Assembly (NCBI RefSeq): GCF_003347595.2
Contig: NZ_QCZK02000037.1
Location: forward strand, 124,001-188,000
Direction: 5' to 3'
DNA length: 64,000 nt
Origin: Botryobacter ruber
Lineage (GTDB): Bacteria; Bacteroidota; Bacteroidia; Cytophagales; Hymenobacteraceae
In this document: piece by piece, positions 26,438-35,017 of the stretch
Layout of the letters: each line of letters opens with the position of its first letter
Position numbering within the stretch: the first letter of the stretch is position 1
The notes under the pieces: generated by a model
Told to the model about the DNA's origin: nothing
What the model saw: only the letters and a program-made list of their open reading frames with translations
Databases searched by the model: none
Position numbers and translations under genes: made by a program

Positions 26438-27370
26438 CTATCCCAGCCTGTGCTTTTGCCTGCTCCGTTTCATCCGCTGTTTCCGGGCCACCAGGTACTC
26501 GTTTACATCCTGGTGGTTCCGATAAAAGGAGGAGGCATCGATCCCTTCCACGTTTGCATGCAGCAGCTTCTCGGTTAATCGCCTGCCCGCCGCATCCCGG
26601 TCCAGGAACAGGAACACCTGCCTGTGCTGGCCGAGCAGCTCCAGGCTTTTGCCTGCCAGGGCCACGGAGTTAAGGATGATGAAGTTTGACTTTGGCTGCA
26701 GGTGTGGCCGCAGCTCGAGGAGCGAGAGAAAATCCATGAATCCTTCCAAGAGGCAAACGGATGCAGCCCCGTGGTCTACATAGGTAATGTCCTTGGGAGC
26801 GGAAGATCCTTTGAACCAGGCGTTGCGCAACTCATACCCGCCCGAGCTGTTGGGAAAGCCCAGTGCCTGGTACTCTTTTTCCCCAATGGAAAAGCTGACC
26901 TCGCTGCAGTAGGGCTGTGCGGTGCTGTGCCGGATGCCCCGGTTCAAAAGGTAAGCAGACAGCTGACTTCCTTTGCTCAGGGCTTGTACCTCCTGTATCT
27001 CAATTTTAGGTGAGGGGGCAACAGGACTGGCTGGTACTGCTGGGGCTGTTGGTTTCCCTGGCAGTTTTCGCTCTTTCACAGGTGTTGCTTGTGAAAAGAA
27101 AAACTGCTCTGAAATTCGCTGGATGGTCTCCGGTATTGTTTCATTCCGGTAAAGCCGCAGGGCCAGGTCAAATACTTTGCCGCCTTCGCCCGAGCCGTGG
27201 TCGTACCACCGGTTCAGGGTAGTGTTTACCTTAAAGGAGGGAGTACGCTCAGCCGGTCGGATCGGGGAGATGTACCACCAGTCGTTCCGCTTTTTGTAGG
27301 CAGGCTGGAAGCCTTGGTTTGCCAGGAAATCGGTGATGGCAAGGCTGTTGTTAATCTGCTGAATATTCAT
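26438..27370 (-). CDS. Toprim-domain primase-like protein
   Basis: 310 residues. The N-terminal 90 residues resemble the CHC2 zinc-finger region of DnaG-type primases (WWYISPIRPAERTPSFKVN, WYDHGSGEGGKVFDLALRLY) but lack the zinc cysteines and histidine. The C-terminal half is a Toprim domain: CLLEGFMDFLSLL supplies the glutamate and FLFLDRDAAGRR the D-x-D. Such proteins prime DNA synthesis on mobilizable elements, probably for the complementary strand after transfer. An iteron-like array separates it from the helicase gene upstream. The C-terminus is basic. Confidence 0.85.
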   Translation of the reverse strand: MNIQQINNSLAITDFLANQGFQPAYKKRNDWWYISPIRPAERTPSFKVNTTLNRWYDHGSGEGGKVFDLALRLYRNETIPETIQRISEQFFFSQATPVKERKLPGKPTAPAVPASPVAPSPKIEIQEVQALSKGSQLSAYLLNRGIRHSTAQPYCSEVSFSIGEKEYQALGFPNSSGGYELRNAWFKGSSAPKDITYVDHGAASVCLLEGFMDFLSLLELRPHLQPKSNFIILNSVALAGKSLELLGQHRQVFLFLDRDAAGRRLTEKLLHANVEGIDASSFYRNHQDVNEYLVARKQRMKRSRQKHRLG

Positions 27371-27435
27371 GGTTTTTCCCTTTCATAAGCAAGTGTTAAA
27401 ATGGCCTCCTTCACGAAGGCTGATTTTGGATGAGT

Positions 27436-27570
27436 TGATGAGGTAGTGGTATAAGCTATTGACTTACAAGGTGGTATTGCCTCATCAGGCATTCATCATG
27501 TTGTTTAGCTATGATGAGCTTTCTCATCATCCTCATCATTCCTCATCAAATAATAAGATAGTTTGATGAG
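27436..27570. repeat. CTCATCA iteron-like array
   Basis: Seven exact copies of CTCATCA lie in 135 bp. On the plus strand they are at 27481, 27523, 27532 and 27542; as TGATGAG at 27436, 27512 and 27564. Three are spaced 9-10 bp apart, one helical turn, and 27512-27529 is an inverted pair. Further partial copies are present. The array fills the gap between the helicase and primase genes, a typical place for a replication origin or an autoregulatory site. Confidence 0.7.
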
Positions 27571-27608
27571 CAGGTATGACGCTGGCAAACAGGCAGATAG
27601 AGCGTAAA

Positions 27609-28835
27609 TCAGCCGCATTCATCAAACTTTTGCCGGATCCAGTCCTGGCAAATGGTGTAGTACCGGCCTGTCAGGCGTACCTGGTAGAGCTCACCCTGTA
27701 CATTGTAGAGGTAAGTTTGGTAGCTGTGGCTGTTCGGGGCTGGTACCAGGCCCCAGTCCTGCTGCAACACCTGGCGCACCTGCTGGCGCGAGAGGCGGGG
27801 CATGTGCCGCTTGAGGAGCTCGAGGATGTCCCTGTTGGTGAAGTGCAGCAGCTCGTCACCGGTCGCCTCGAAGAGCTCTTTGAGTAGCAGGAGTATTTCC
27901 GTCTCCACCTTATTGCGGCTGCCCTGCATTACGCGCAGCAGCGCATCGGTCCGCAGCTGCTTTTCAGAGAACCACATCCTGGAGAGTCCCTGCGGCACCG
28001 AGAGCGGACGCAATAGCAGGTAGTGGAGGAAGTGCGGGATCTCCTGGCGCATCTGCCGGAGCAGGTGGATGTTCTCCTGTTCCAGCACCGGTACTTTCCG
28101 CACCCAGTACCGTGTCTCGGTCGGTTCTATGAGCAGGAAGTTCTCCTCGTTGTTGGAGCAGAAGATGAACTTGCCGAAGAACTCCGTTTCCCGCCGGTCC
28201 TTTCCTTTGGCCTCAATCTTGGCGGTGCGGGCCGTACTCAGGTTCTTTATCTTCTCCGAGTCTTCCCGGTGCCCCAGCAGGACCTCGTCCACGGCGATGA
28301 GGAGCATGTTCATCCAGTCGGAGTTGAACTGGGAGCGGAAATCGCTGTTCCCGTTAAAGGTCACGTTCCGCCCGAAGATGAGCTTGAGCAGGTTCAGAAA
28401 CGTAGTCTTACCCGTCTTCCGCTCCCGGGAGACCAGGCACAGCACCGGCAGGTGCTGCGTGGGGCTCTGGTACAGCAGGGTCAGGTAATCGAGTCCCAGT
28501 TCGTACTGCTCCCCGAAGATGTGCCGCAGGAAATGGAGCGTCTGCGGGCAGGGACCTTCCACAGGCTGCCAGTCCAGTGGATGGTAGAGGTTGTAGAAGT
28601 TGCCCACCGCCTCCTGGTGGTGCAGGTGGCTGGGCACGCAGCAGAAGCCATCGTACTTCCGGATCTTTCTGATCTGCTGGCGCGAGAGGTCCTGCCGTAG
28701 CGTCTCCGTTGACCAGGGAATCCAGCACTCGGTGAATTCCCCCTGCACGGTAGGCTGGCGGCACCGCTTATAGTAGGATGTCTGGACCCGGATGTAGCTT
28801 TCTGGCGAGGATAAGGGATAGTGCGCTGTTTCCAT
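27609..28835 (-). CDS. VirE/DUF5906-type helicase, replication protein
   Basis: 408 residues. SRERKTGKTTFLNLL is a Walker A motif (about 137-145) and LLIAVDEVLLG a Walker B. FIFCSNNEENFLLIEPTETRYWVRKVP is the sensor and arginine-finger region of phage and plasmid superfamily 3-like helicases, as found in primase-helicase (DUF5906 / VirE) proteins. The C-terminal 100 residues look like a winged helix (HFTNRDILELLKRHMPRLSRQQVRQVLQQ) that may bind the adjacent CTCATCA array. With the Toprim primase it forms a minimal replication pair. It follows the HTH gene by 21 bp and was probably cotranscribed with it. Confidence 0.85.
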   Translation of the reverse strand: METAHYPLSSPESYIRVQTSYYKRCRQPTVQGEFTECWIPWSTETLRQDLSRQQIRKIRKYDGFCCVPSHLHHQEAVGNFYNLYHPLDWQPVEGPCPQTLHFLRHIFGEQYELGLDYLTLLYQSPTQHLPVLCLVSRERKTGKTTFLNLLKLIFGRNVTFNGNSDFRSQFNSDWMNMLLIAVDEVLLGHREDSEKIKNLSTARTAKIEAKGKDRRETEFFGKFIFCSNNEENFLLIEPTETRYWVRKVPVLEQENIHLLRQMRQEIPHFLHYLLLRPLSVPQGLSRMWFSEKQLRTDALLRVMQGSRNKVETEILLLLKELFEATGDELLHFTNRDILELLKRHMPRLSRQQVRQVLQQDWGLVPAPNSHSYQTYLYNVQGELYQVRLTGRYYTICQDWIRQKFDECG

Positions 28836-28856
28836 GGTAGACCGTGTGGTTTATGA

Positions 28857-29192
28857 TTAGCGTCTTCTCCTGTTGCCGGTGATGTACTGCTCGGCTTCCT
28901 GTTGTATTTCGGAAACTGTTTTCTTCCTGCCCTGCCGAATCCATTCGGCCAGCTCGCTTTTGTAGAAGTAGAGCCGTTTGCCCTGCTTGTTGACAGGTAT
29001 CTCCTGGCGGCTGACCTTTGCATACAGGGTAGCGACAGAGAGATGGAGGAAGGCGGCAGCCTCGGAGACATTGAAGATGGTCTCTGTCTCCTGGTGGGGG
29101 TGTTGCTCAGCCAGCAGCCGTTCAATGTGGCTCAGTTTTTCATGCAGCAGGCTGATGGCATGGGGTAGTTGTTCGAAGGTGAAGTTCTCCAT
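28857..29192 (-). CDS. HTH excisionase-like DNA-binding protein
   Basis: A 111-residue protein. An N-terminal coiled coil (ISLLHEKLSHIERLLAE) is followed by a MerR/excisionase-type winged HTH: IFNVSEAAAFLHLSVATLYAKVSRQEIPVNKQGKRLYFYKSELAEWI. This layout is common in Bacteroidota integrative elements, next to primase and mobilization genes, where it may act as an excision factor or regulator. It is the gene immediately before the helicase in the same leftward unit. Confidence 0.85.
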   Translation of the reverse strand: MENFTFEQLPHAISLLHEKLSHIERLLAEQHPHQETETIFNVSEAAAFLHLSVATLYAKVSRQEIPVNKQGKRLYFYKSELAEWIRQGRKKTVSEIQQEAEQYITGNRRRR

Positions 29193-29278
29193 AGCAGCGT
29201 TGTTTTTGGTTTGTGCTGCAATGGTAGGGGCTTGTTTGGATGGGTTGCAAGAAGGTAGGACTGTATCCTACCTGTTTC

Positions 29279-30244
29279 CTACTGGATAGTATAGTTTTTT
29301 TGTGTGCGGACGACGGGAATTACGGTGTAGGTGCCGTCCGGCTGCTTCCGCACGTCCAGGATAGGGGACTGGCAGGGTTTGGCATTGGAGGAGATGATGG
29401 CGGCCAGGTAGTTGGGCGGCAGGGTTCTTTGCTGTTTGCGGTACACATAGGCAAAGTTTGAAGCTATCCATGCCTCCAGTTCTCCTTTAAGGCAGCCCAC
29501 AATGAGATTAGCCTCGTAGAGCTGCTTGAAAGCGTCGGCTAATTGGTTACCGTTCCCGTGGAAGAGCAGGGGAGAGGAGACAATCCTGTTTTCCTGCAGG
29601 AGGGACAGCAGTGGCTGCTGGTCCTCTGAGGTGAAATATCCTTTGAGGATTTCATAGAGCTTCTCTGTTACACCGTCCACAAAGTGAGGTGATGCGGAAA
29701 CAGTCCGGGCAGGGGCGGGTTCTTCTATCGGTAATTCCTGCTCCTCCTTTTCAGGTAGCAGGGACTTTACCTGCCGGATGAGGCTGGCCAGCATTGATTC
29801 CCGCAGCTTGACCGATTCACTCAGGTCATCCACAAACTCCTCCCGGATCTCAATCGTGTCAATACCTGGCTGCAGGTTGTGAATCACAAACAAGCGTGGC
29901 AGGTTGATCAGGTACAGGTAACCTGGTGGATACTCAAGCCCATAGTCAAACGTGTGGTTGTGGAAGTTGACCCAGAATTTCACGAAACGCTTTTCTATTG
30001 TTTTGGTTTGCTCCAGGAATAATTGCAGCTGCTTGTAGTTGAGGGGTAGCAGATCCAGTGCGGCCATCTCAGAAAGGAGCCTGAGCTTGTTTTCGAAGAC
30101 AGCGGCCTCGTCGTAGTGTGTTTCGTGCCGGAGGTCGTAGCAGGTCACTTCCTTTTGGCCATAAGGACCTACAGCCACTTTCCGTTGGATCTGGCGGAGC
30201 TTAAAGGTCTGCAGGCGAATCAGAAACTTCTTCAGGTCCTTCAT
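29279..30244 (-). CDS. hypothetical protein of the mobile module
   Basis: A 321-residue soluble protein that I do not recognise. It is helix-rich (LRLLSEMAALDLLPLNYKQLQLFLEQTKTIEKRFVKFWVNF) with an acidic middle and a C-terminal part containing YVYRKQQRTLPPNYLAAIISS. Its place upstream of an excisionase-like HTH gene is where RteC-type regulators sit in other Bacteroidota elements, but I see no convincing RteC motif. It is the first gene of the leftward operon, starting after a 400-bp gap. Confidence 0.65.
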   Translation of the reverse strand: MKDLKKFLIRLQTFKLRQIQRKVAVGPYGQKEVTCYDLRHETHYDEAAVFENKLRLLSEMAALDLLPLNYKQLQLFLEQTKTIEKRFVKFWVNFHNHTFDYGLEYPPGYLYLINLPRLFVIHNLQPGIDTIEIREEFVDDLSESVKLRESMLASLIRQVKSLLPEKEEQELPIEEPAPARTVSASPHFVDGVTEKLYEILKGYFTSEDQQPLLSLLQENRIVSSPLLFHGNGNQLADAFKQLYEANLIVGCLKGELEAWIASNFAYVYRKQQRTLPPNYLAAIISSNAKPCQSPILDVRKQPDGTYTVIPVVRTQKNYTIQ

Positions 30245-30639
30245 GGTGTAAACTTTTTTAGGTGTTCAGTTTCCCAATCAACTTAGGGGTTATATAAGCA
30301 TTCTTGGTTACAGCATCTTGTTGTACCTGTTTTTTTTATCCTGGCAAAGAAAAAACGTAACGCAGGTACCCTGCAATGTAAATAGGTGTAAAAACAGGAT
30401 CAGCTAAATTATTTTTCTGGGATGAATAAAACCAAATAATATGAAAATCACAAGAAAGCCAAATGACTCTGTGGATACCTTGGTTGAATTTATCTTTTTT
30501 ATTGTCTTCATGAGAATGGCAGGTTTTTTTTGTAAACTCTTTGGATAATCCCTGCTACATTTGTTGCTTTTCCGGAGGTATGCACTGTGAGAAAGGAAGG
30601 CTGGTGAAGAGGAAAGTGCAATTGGCAAACAAAACATCT
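30245..30639. other. intergenic region between divergent genes
   Basis: This gap separates the leftward mobile module from the rightward cargo. It holds a small dyad, GCAGG-TAC-CCTGC at about 30364-30376, and AT-rich sequence. No gene or clear promoter box is seen. Confidence 0.4.
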
Positions 30640-31053
30640 ATGAAACTAACTCAAATTTTTCAGAATGAATATGCCCGGCTAGAGGTAAGTCCTGAAAACA
30701 TGTTCATTCAGCTAACTTGGCTGCAGCATGCCAGCGGAGACGCTTTCAGGCAAGTACTGCAAGAAGCACAGCAGTATCCCCGCTCTCAAGGGGCCTGGCG
30801 GTGGCTAAATGATATGCGGAAGCTAAATTATGTTACTTTGGCTGATCAGCTATGGACTGTGAAAGAGTTCCTCCCAGCTTTTGACCTTCGGCTACAATAC
30901 CGTACAGCCTGCGTGGTGAGCCTGCAGAACGTCGATCTTACCCCTGACACGCTGATTCAGGAGACACTTGAGCAAAATCCGGCAATGAAAGGTAGTATGG
31001 AGTTGGGTGTGTTTTTGGATATGGAGGAGGCAAAATTCTGGCTATTTCTGTAG
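30640..31053 (+). CDS. hypothetical protein, possibly STAS-like
   Basis: 137 residues from the ATG at 30640 (MKLTQIFQNEYARLEVSP). The frame is open 33 codons further upstream, but that part is cysteine-rich and unlikely to be coding. The alternation of short strands and helices (MFIQLTWLQHASGDAFRQVLQEAQQYPRSQGAWRWLNDMRKL) resembles SpoIIAA/STAS-like small proteins seen in this group. I could not confirm it, and no function follows from the sequence. Confidence 0.55.
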   Translation: MKLTQIFQNEYARLEVSPENMFIQLTWLQHASGDAFRQVLQEAQQYPRSQGAWRWLNDMRKLNYVTLADQLWTVKEFLPAFDLRLQYRTACVVSLQNVDLTPDTLIQETLEQNPAMKGSMELGVFLDMEEAKFWLFL

Positions 31054-31622
31054 TTCCTGTTCGCTCTGCCATTCCTTTGTAAGTGTAAAGAGAGGAACAA
31101 CTCCCTGTTATCTGGCCAGGATCTACTGTTTTCTAACAAGGAAATACCAAACTTTAGGTAAAAGCGCTTTAGAATGAATAGCTTATTAAATTGCATATCG
31201 CAATACTACCCCATTTCTTCAGGAGCCTGGGAGGCTCTTTCACAAGCTTTAACGAAAGTAGAGATTTCAAAGAATTCTTTTCTAATACAGGAAGGAATGG
31301 TTTGCAATAATCTGTACTTTCTTGAAAAAGGTTGTTTGCGTGGATATTATAACCTGGATGGGAAGGAAGTTACCTATTGGTTTGGCTTCGAAAATAATTT
31401 TGTCACTTCTTTTTATAGCTTTATTTCCCGAAAGCCGGGCATAGAAAATATACAAATCTTAGAAGACTCCACCTTGTGGGGTATACGTTTTGAAGCTCTG
31501 AACCAGTTGTTTGATTTGCATAAAGACCTCGAGCGCCTTGTCCGGATAATAAATGAGCAGTATTATATAACAATAGTCCGTAGCGTTTTTGTGAGCTTGA
31601 TAGATACATGATGGATAAAAAA

Positions 31623-31671
31623 AGGTGAAAGCCGTAGTTTGTGGTAACGACACCTCAACAGACTTTCACCT
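31623..31671 (+). promoter_or_regulatory. hairpin in front of the transposase start
   Basis: AGGTGAAAG (31623-31631) pairs perfectly with CTTTCACCT (31663-31671), which touches the ATG at 31672. In a transcript this 9-bp stem would hide the ribosome-binding region. Fold-back inhibition of transposase synthesis is known in other insertion sequences. Confidence 0.5.
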
Positions 31672-32871
31672 ATGAGCATCGGAACACTCACATGTACAAT
31701 ATTGCAGAAAATGCCCAAACTTTCTAAGCGTAAGCGGGAATTTTTTATTCACCTGATGAGCCTGCTCGTCAGCCTGCGGGGCAGGTTCAATTTCACTAAC
31801 CTGAGCCGTTGGGGCCTCTTCAACGAGCTTACTTACCGGCAGCACTTTAGTAAAACATTCGATTTCCTTGCCTTCAACTCTGCCTTGGTCATGGCTCATT
31901 GCTCTGCGGAGTTGGCAATCACTTTTGACCCAAGCTATCTTTTCAAGAGCGGCAGGCACACCTATGGGCTGGGCCGCTTCTGGTCTGGCTGTGCCCAGCA
32001 AGTCAGGAAGGGGCTGGAGCTTGCCGGCTTCAGTTGCGTGGACCTTCACCAATGGACGGCCATGCACCTTTATGCCCGGCAGACGGTTCCCCAACAGGGA
32101 CAGAGCCTGATGGATTTCTACATTGCCCTGCTGCGGGAGATCTCCGGGCAACTGCTCAAAATCAGCAAGGTGCTATGCGTGGATGCCTACTTCTCCAAGC
32201 ATGACTATGTGGTGGCGGCTCTTGAGTGCGGTTTCACGGTGGTCAGCCGCCTGCGCAACGACGCGGTGCTCTACTACCTCTACACCAGAGAGAAGACCGG
32301 CAAGAGGGGCCGTCCCAAAGTCTATGACGGCAAAGTAGATAAAAATGCGCCACGGGCTGAAGTCTTTGAGCAGTTTAAGACAGAGCAGGGAGCGGTGGCT
32401 TACCATGGCTTGGTTTACATCAAATCCCTCAAGATGAAAGCCCGTGTCGTAATCCTGCCACAGGAAAATGGAAAGGGCGGATGGAAAACTCCCAAGATTT
32501 TCTTCTCTACTGACATCGAAATGGATGGAGCACAGGTACTGAGAGGGTATAGGTCCCGCTTCCAGTGCGAATTCCTCTACCGCGATGCCAAGCAGCACAC
32601 CGGCCTTACCCAGGCTCAGTGCCGCAGCAAGGAAAAACTGCACTACCACTTAAATGCTGCTCTTACCGCTGTTTCGCTAGCCAAGGCAGCACATTACCTC
32701 AACCAGGAAGACCAACAGCGAAGTGCTTTCTCCATGGCTGATGTTAAAATGCAGTATAGCAATGAATTGCTACTGGAGAGATTTATTAGCACGTTCGAAA
32801 TTGACCCCGAACAAGATGATAATTCTCAAAAGATGCGGAAACTTTATAATATGGGCAGAATCGCTGCCTGA
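31672..32871 (+). CDS. IS4-family transposase
   Basis: 399 residues with a DDE catalytic domain: D86 in FDPSYLF, D171 in CVDAYFSK and E300. The IS4-family signature Y-(2)-R-(3)-E-(6)-K is exact, with Y293, R296, E300 and K307 in GYRSRFQCEFLYRDAKQ. The gene appears intact. It fills the element between its ends, and its start lies directly behind a potential fold-back hairpin. Confidence 0.95.
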   Translation: MSIGTLTCTILQKMPKLSKRKREFFIHLMSLLVSLRGRFNFTNLSRWGLFNELTYRQHFSKTFDFLAFNSALVMAHCSAELAITFDPSYLFKSGRHTYGLGRFWSGCAQQVRKGLELAGFSCVDLHQWTAMHLYARQTVPQQGQSLMDFYIALLREISGQLLKISKVLCVDAYFSKHDYVVAALECGFTVVSRLRNDAVLYYLYTREKTGKRGRPKVYDGKVDKNAPRAEVFEQFKTEQGAVAYHGLVYIKSLKMKARVVILPQENGKGGWKTPKIFFSTDIEMDGAQVLRGYRSRFQCEFLYRDAKQHTGLTQAQCRSKEKLHYHLNAALTAVSLAKAAHYLNQEDQQRSAFSMADVKMQYSNELLLERFISTFEIDPEQDDNSQKMRKLYNMGRIAA

Positions 32872-33073
32872 ATTTGTACCAGACTATTGATATAAGACTG
32901 GAAGAGCGATTAATGGCTATGCAGTTTAAAACGGCCCGGGAGCGGTATGAACAACTCATTGAAACCTCACCACATATTCTTCAACGGATCTCTCTCGGGC
33001 AAATTGCTTCTTACCTGGGTATTAGTCAGGAAACGTTGAGCAGGATACGCAATCAAGTTTGATACTTTTCCTT

Positions 33074-33091
33074 TTTTGACAATTGTCAAAA
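33074..33091. promoter_or_regulatory. FNR-like dyad upstream of yiaA
   Basis: TTTTGACAATTGTCAAAA is a perfect 18-bp palindrome containing TTGAC-N4-GTCAA, close to the FNR/CRP half-site arrangement TTGAT-N4-ATCAA. Its centre is about 41-42 bp before the start point expected from the -7 box at 33112-33119, the classic class II activator position. It lies just after the disrupted Crp/Fnr gene. Confidence 0.6.
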
Positions 33092-33111
33092 GAAAGATAT
33101 GGGGGCTGGTA

Positions 33112-33119
33112 TACCTTTG
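33112..33119 (+). promoter_or_regulatory. -7 promoter box for yiaA-like gene
   Basis: TACCTTTG matches TAnnTTTG exactly and gives a leader of about 20 nt before the ATG at 33145. No good -33 TTTG is present, which fits an activator-dependent promoter. Confidence 0.5.
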
Positions 33120-33144
33120 TTTCATCACTTAACGAAAGGTAAAA

Positions 33145-33558
33145 ATGAATCAGAAACCATCAAATGCATTTATAGCGGCCTCCTGGGCCACTTTACTTAC
33201 GGGAGTTACTGCTTACATAATCGGGCTGTGGAATGCCGAAATGTTGCTGAACGAAAAGGGTTATTATTTTACCATACTAATGTATGGATTGTTCTCAGCT
33301 ATCTCTCTCCAAAAAAGTGTGCGCGACCAACTGGATGGCATTCCTGTTACCAATATCTACTATGGACTTAGTTGGTTTTCTACCATTCTGGCGGTGGTTC
33401 TTTTGGTAGTGGGGCTTTGGAATGCTGATTTGCTCCGTAGTGAAAAAGGTTTTTACGCGATGTCGTTTCTCCTAAGCCTTTTTGCAGCTATTGCGGTTCA
33501 AAAAAATACCAGGGACAGTTTAGGAAAAGAAGAGCCAGCTAAGCATAGTGTAGACTAA
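33145..33558 (+). CDS. YiaA/YiaB-family inner membrane protein
   Basis: 137 residues with four membrane segments arranged as two repeats. Each half has a helix ending G-L-W-N-A-E/D ([18 protein letters not shown] and [17 protein letters not shown]) and a second helix ending in SLQKSVRD or AVQKNTRD. This is the YiaA/YiaB two-helix family, of unknown function. A -7 box and an FNR-like dyad precede it. The adjacent Crp/Fnr regulator gene is broken, so its expression has probably changed. Confidence 0.88.
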   Translation: MNQKPSNAFIAASWATLLTGVTAYIIGLWNAEMLLNEKGYYFTILMYGLFSAISLQKSVRDQLDGIPVTNIYYGLSWFSTILAVVLLVVGLWNADLLRSEKGFYAMSFLLSLFAAIAVQKNTRDSLGKEEPAKHSVD

Positions 33559-33663
33559 TCTTTCTTGGAGTTTTCTATTGTTTATGATGAACGTAAGCAA
33601 AAAGTGACCTAACCGTTTGTAAACTCCCCCGCTTACACAAAGCCTTTACCTTACATAATCATT

Positions 33664-34173
33664 ATGAAAAAGACACGTTGCATTATCTTAGGCTTACTAG
33701 TACTCATTACCATTTCCTGTGAGACCTTTACAGCTAACCAAAGCACTCCCGAAACAAAGCAGGAAAAGTTGCAAGGGGAGCTTATGTTTAAGCTAATCAG
33801 CTTTGGTAGTCTGTATGGTGCACCCGAATCAGCAATTCAAGAATATGAACAGATTATCGACAGCCTGAGCAGAGAGGAAAACCTGCCAGACAATTACCGT
33901 ATGTTTCTTGCTGACCATCAACTGCAAAAAGAGTATGGACTGTTATATAAGCCGTATTTCCATCTAAAGGTTGACTCTGCCAAAGTGATGACTGTCTGGC
34001 TGAACGAAGAGGAATACGGTAAAATCAAAGATTTTGAATTGAAGCGGTTGCGCCAGGAAAACAAGAAGGTAGAGCTGAGCTTGGTGGGACATACGATAGG
34101 CGAAGGGATGTTTGAATGTACCTCTGTTATTGAAGTAAATGAAGTAAATGGAATAACCTACTGGAAAAAGTAG
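33664..34173 (+). CDS. putative lipoprotein
   Basis: 169 residues with a lipoprotein signal peptide and lipobox ITISC (C19), so it is probably anchored in a membrane. The mature part is charged and mostly helical at first (LISFGSLYGAPESAIQEYEQIIDSLSREENL), ending in a beta-rich section. No family is recognised. It is followed by 250 bp of intergenic sequence. Confidence 0.75.
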   Translation: MKKTRCIILGLLVLITISCETFTANQSTPETKQEKLQGELMFKLISFGSLYGAPESAIQEYEQIIDSLSREENLPDNYRMFLADHQLQKEYGLLYKPYFHLKVDSAKVMTVWLNEEEYGKIKDFELKRLRQENKKVELSLVGHTIGEGMFECTSVIEVNEVNGITYWKK

Positions 34174-34354
34174 TACGAAAAGTCATCCAAATAGCAACAT
34201 CCAGCAATGATTGGCAACAATTATCAATAGCGGCTATTATACATATCAGAATTGCCTCATTTTACGGGATTGGCTGCAACTCTGGAAGAAGAGGCTTGTT
34301 CGGTAAGTTCAGCTATTAAAATTTACATTCAAAATCTTTGACTTTGTTATTTTT

Positions 34355-34371
34355 TTATCGTAATTCGATAA
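34355..34371. promoter_or_regulatory. possible operator of DUF2975-xre pair
   Basis: TTATCG-TAATT-CGATAA is a perfect 6-bp dyad 51 bp before the DUF2975 start. Half-site-like TTATCGAT recurs at about 34383-34390. Self-regulation by the downstream Xre protein is a reasonable guess. Confidence 0.35.
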
Positions 34372-34421
34372 ACAAGTAATGATTATCGATTCAAAAGCTA
34401 GCTGACATAGACCCAGAAATC

Positions 34422-35015
34422 ATGGAAAGAAACACCTTACTTTACCTTGCCCTTTATGCCTGTAAGATAGTTTCCGGCTTGCTTTTACTTTCTTTTTTAG
34501 CAATGTCAGTGATTTTGATACACTGGCATCTCAGTCCCGATAGTTATGCTGGTGTCACAGTTAAAGATGCGGAAAGGAACATGTCTCTTTCGCTTTCCGG
34601 TTTTACTCTTAGTACCAATAATATTCACGATCTAGCGCATGGAGAATCCCTCAGCCAGAAAACAATTAAACTAAATGAAGTGATTCCAGTTTATGTTTAT
34701 CTCATTTATGGTCAGATAACTGCCTTTTTCTTTCTTGTTGGTCTAGCCCTAAAGGAGAGCATAAAGATTGCCGGTTCCGCTCTGGAACACCAATCTTTTC
34801 AACCTGGAAATATTACCTCCTTCACAAGGATAGGGCGATATTGCCAGTTGATTTTCTTAGTATTGTGTTTCTCAATAGTGAGGACAGAAAGTAACTATTT
34901 TATAAGTGTCAATCTGTATTTCGCTCCCCTGGCCTTTATGTTGGTTGCTTTCATTTTGGCAGAGATATTCAGAGAAGGTAACCAGCTATCTGAGCAGGAC
35001 CAATTAACTATTTAG
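34422..35015 (+). CDS. DUF2975 membrane protein
   Basis: 197 residues with four membrane segments (about 12-32, 88-110, 142-158 and 164-182). Layout and the downstream Xre gene match the DUF2975 family, in which a membrane protein of unknown function is paired with a small Cro/C1-type regulator. The regulator starts 2 bp after this stop codon, so the two form one operon. Confidence 0.8.
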   Translation: MERNTLLYLALYACKIVSGLLLLSFLAMSVILIHWHLSPDSYAGVTVKDAERNMSLSLSGFTLSTNNIHDLAHGESLSQKTIKLNEVIPVYVYLIYGQITAFFFLVGLALKESIKIAGSALEHQSFQPGNITSFTRIGRYCQLIFLVLCFSIVRTESNYFISVNLYFAPLAFMLVAFILAEIFREGNQLSEQDQLTI

Positions 35016-35017
35016 CC

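Larger units (their letters stand above)
31571..32889 (+). mobile_element. IS4-family insertion sequence, 1,319 bp
   Basis: Terminal inverted repeats CAATAGTCCG (31571-31580) and its near complement CAGACTATTG (32880-32889) match with one mismatch in 10 bp. The flanks ATATAA at 31565-31570 and 32890-32895 are an exact 6-bp target duplication. Removing the element restores a regulator frame, which confirms both ends to the base. Confidence 0.93.
31174..33062 (+). pseudogene. Crp/Fnr-family regulator split by an IS
   Basis: The first part (31174-31570) encodes 132 residues of a cyclic-nucleotide-binding fold (LIQEGMVCNNLYFLEKGCLRGYYN). The second part (32890-33062) encodes the C-terminal winged HTH (ISLGQIASYLGISQETLSRIRNQV). 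Removing the IS and one copy of its 6-bp duplication joins them exactly in frame as EQYYI-RLEERLMAMQ, giving 187 residues, a normal length for Bacteroidota Crp/Fnr proteins. The interrupted gene makes only a sensor domain that runs on into the IS for 13 foreign residues, so DNA binding is lost. The neighbouring FNR-like dyad upstream of yiaA was probably its target. Confidence 0.88.

Noticed and set aside
28023..28700. 225-codon plus-strand frame
   Set aside because: It is the complement of the helicase gene, which has clear Walker motifs in its own frame.
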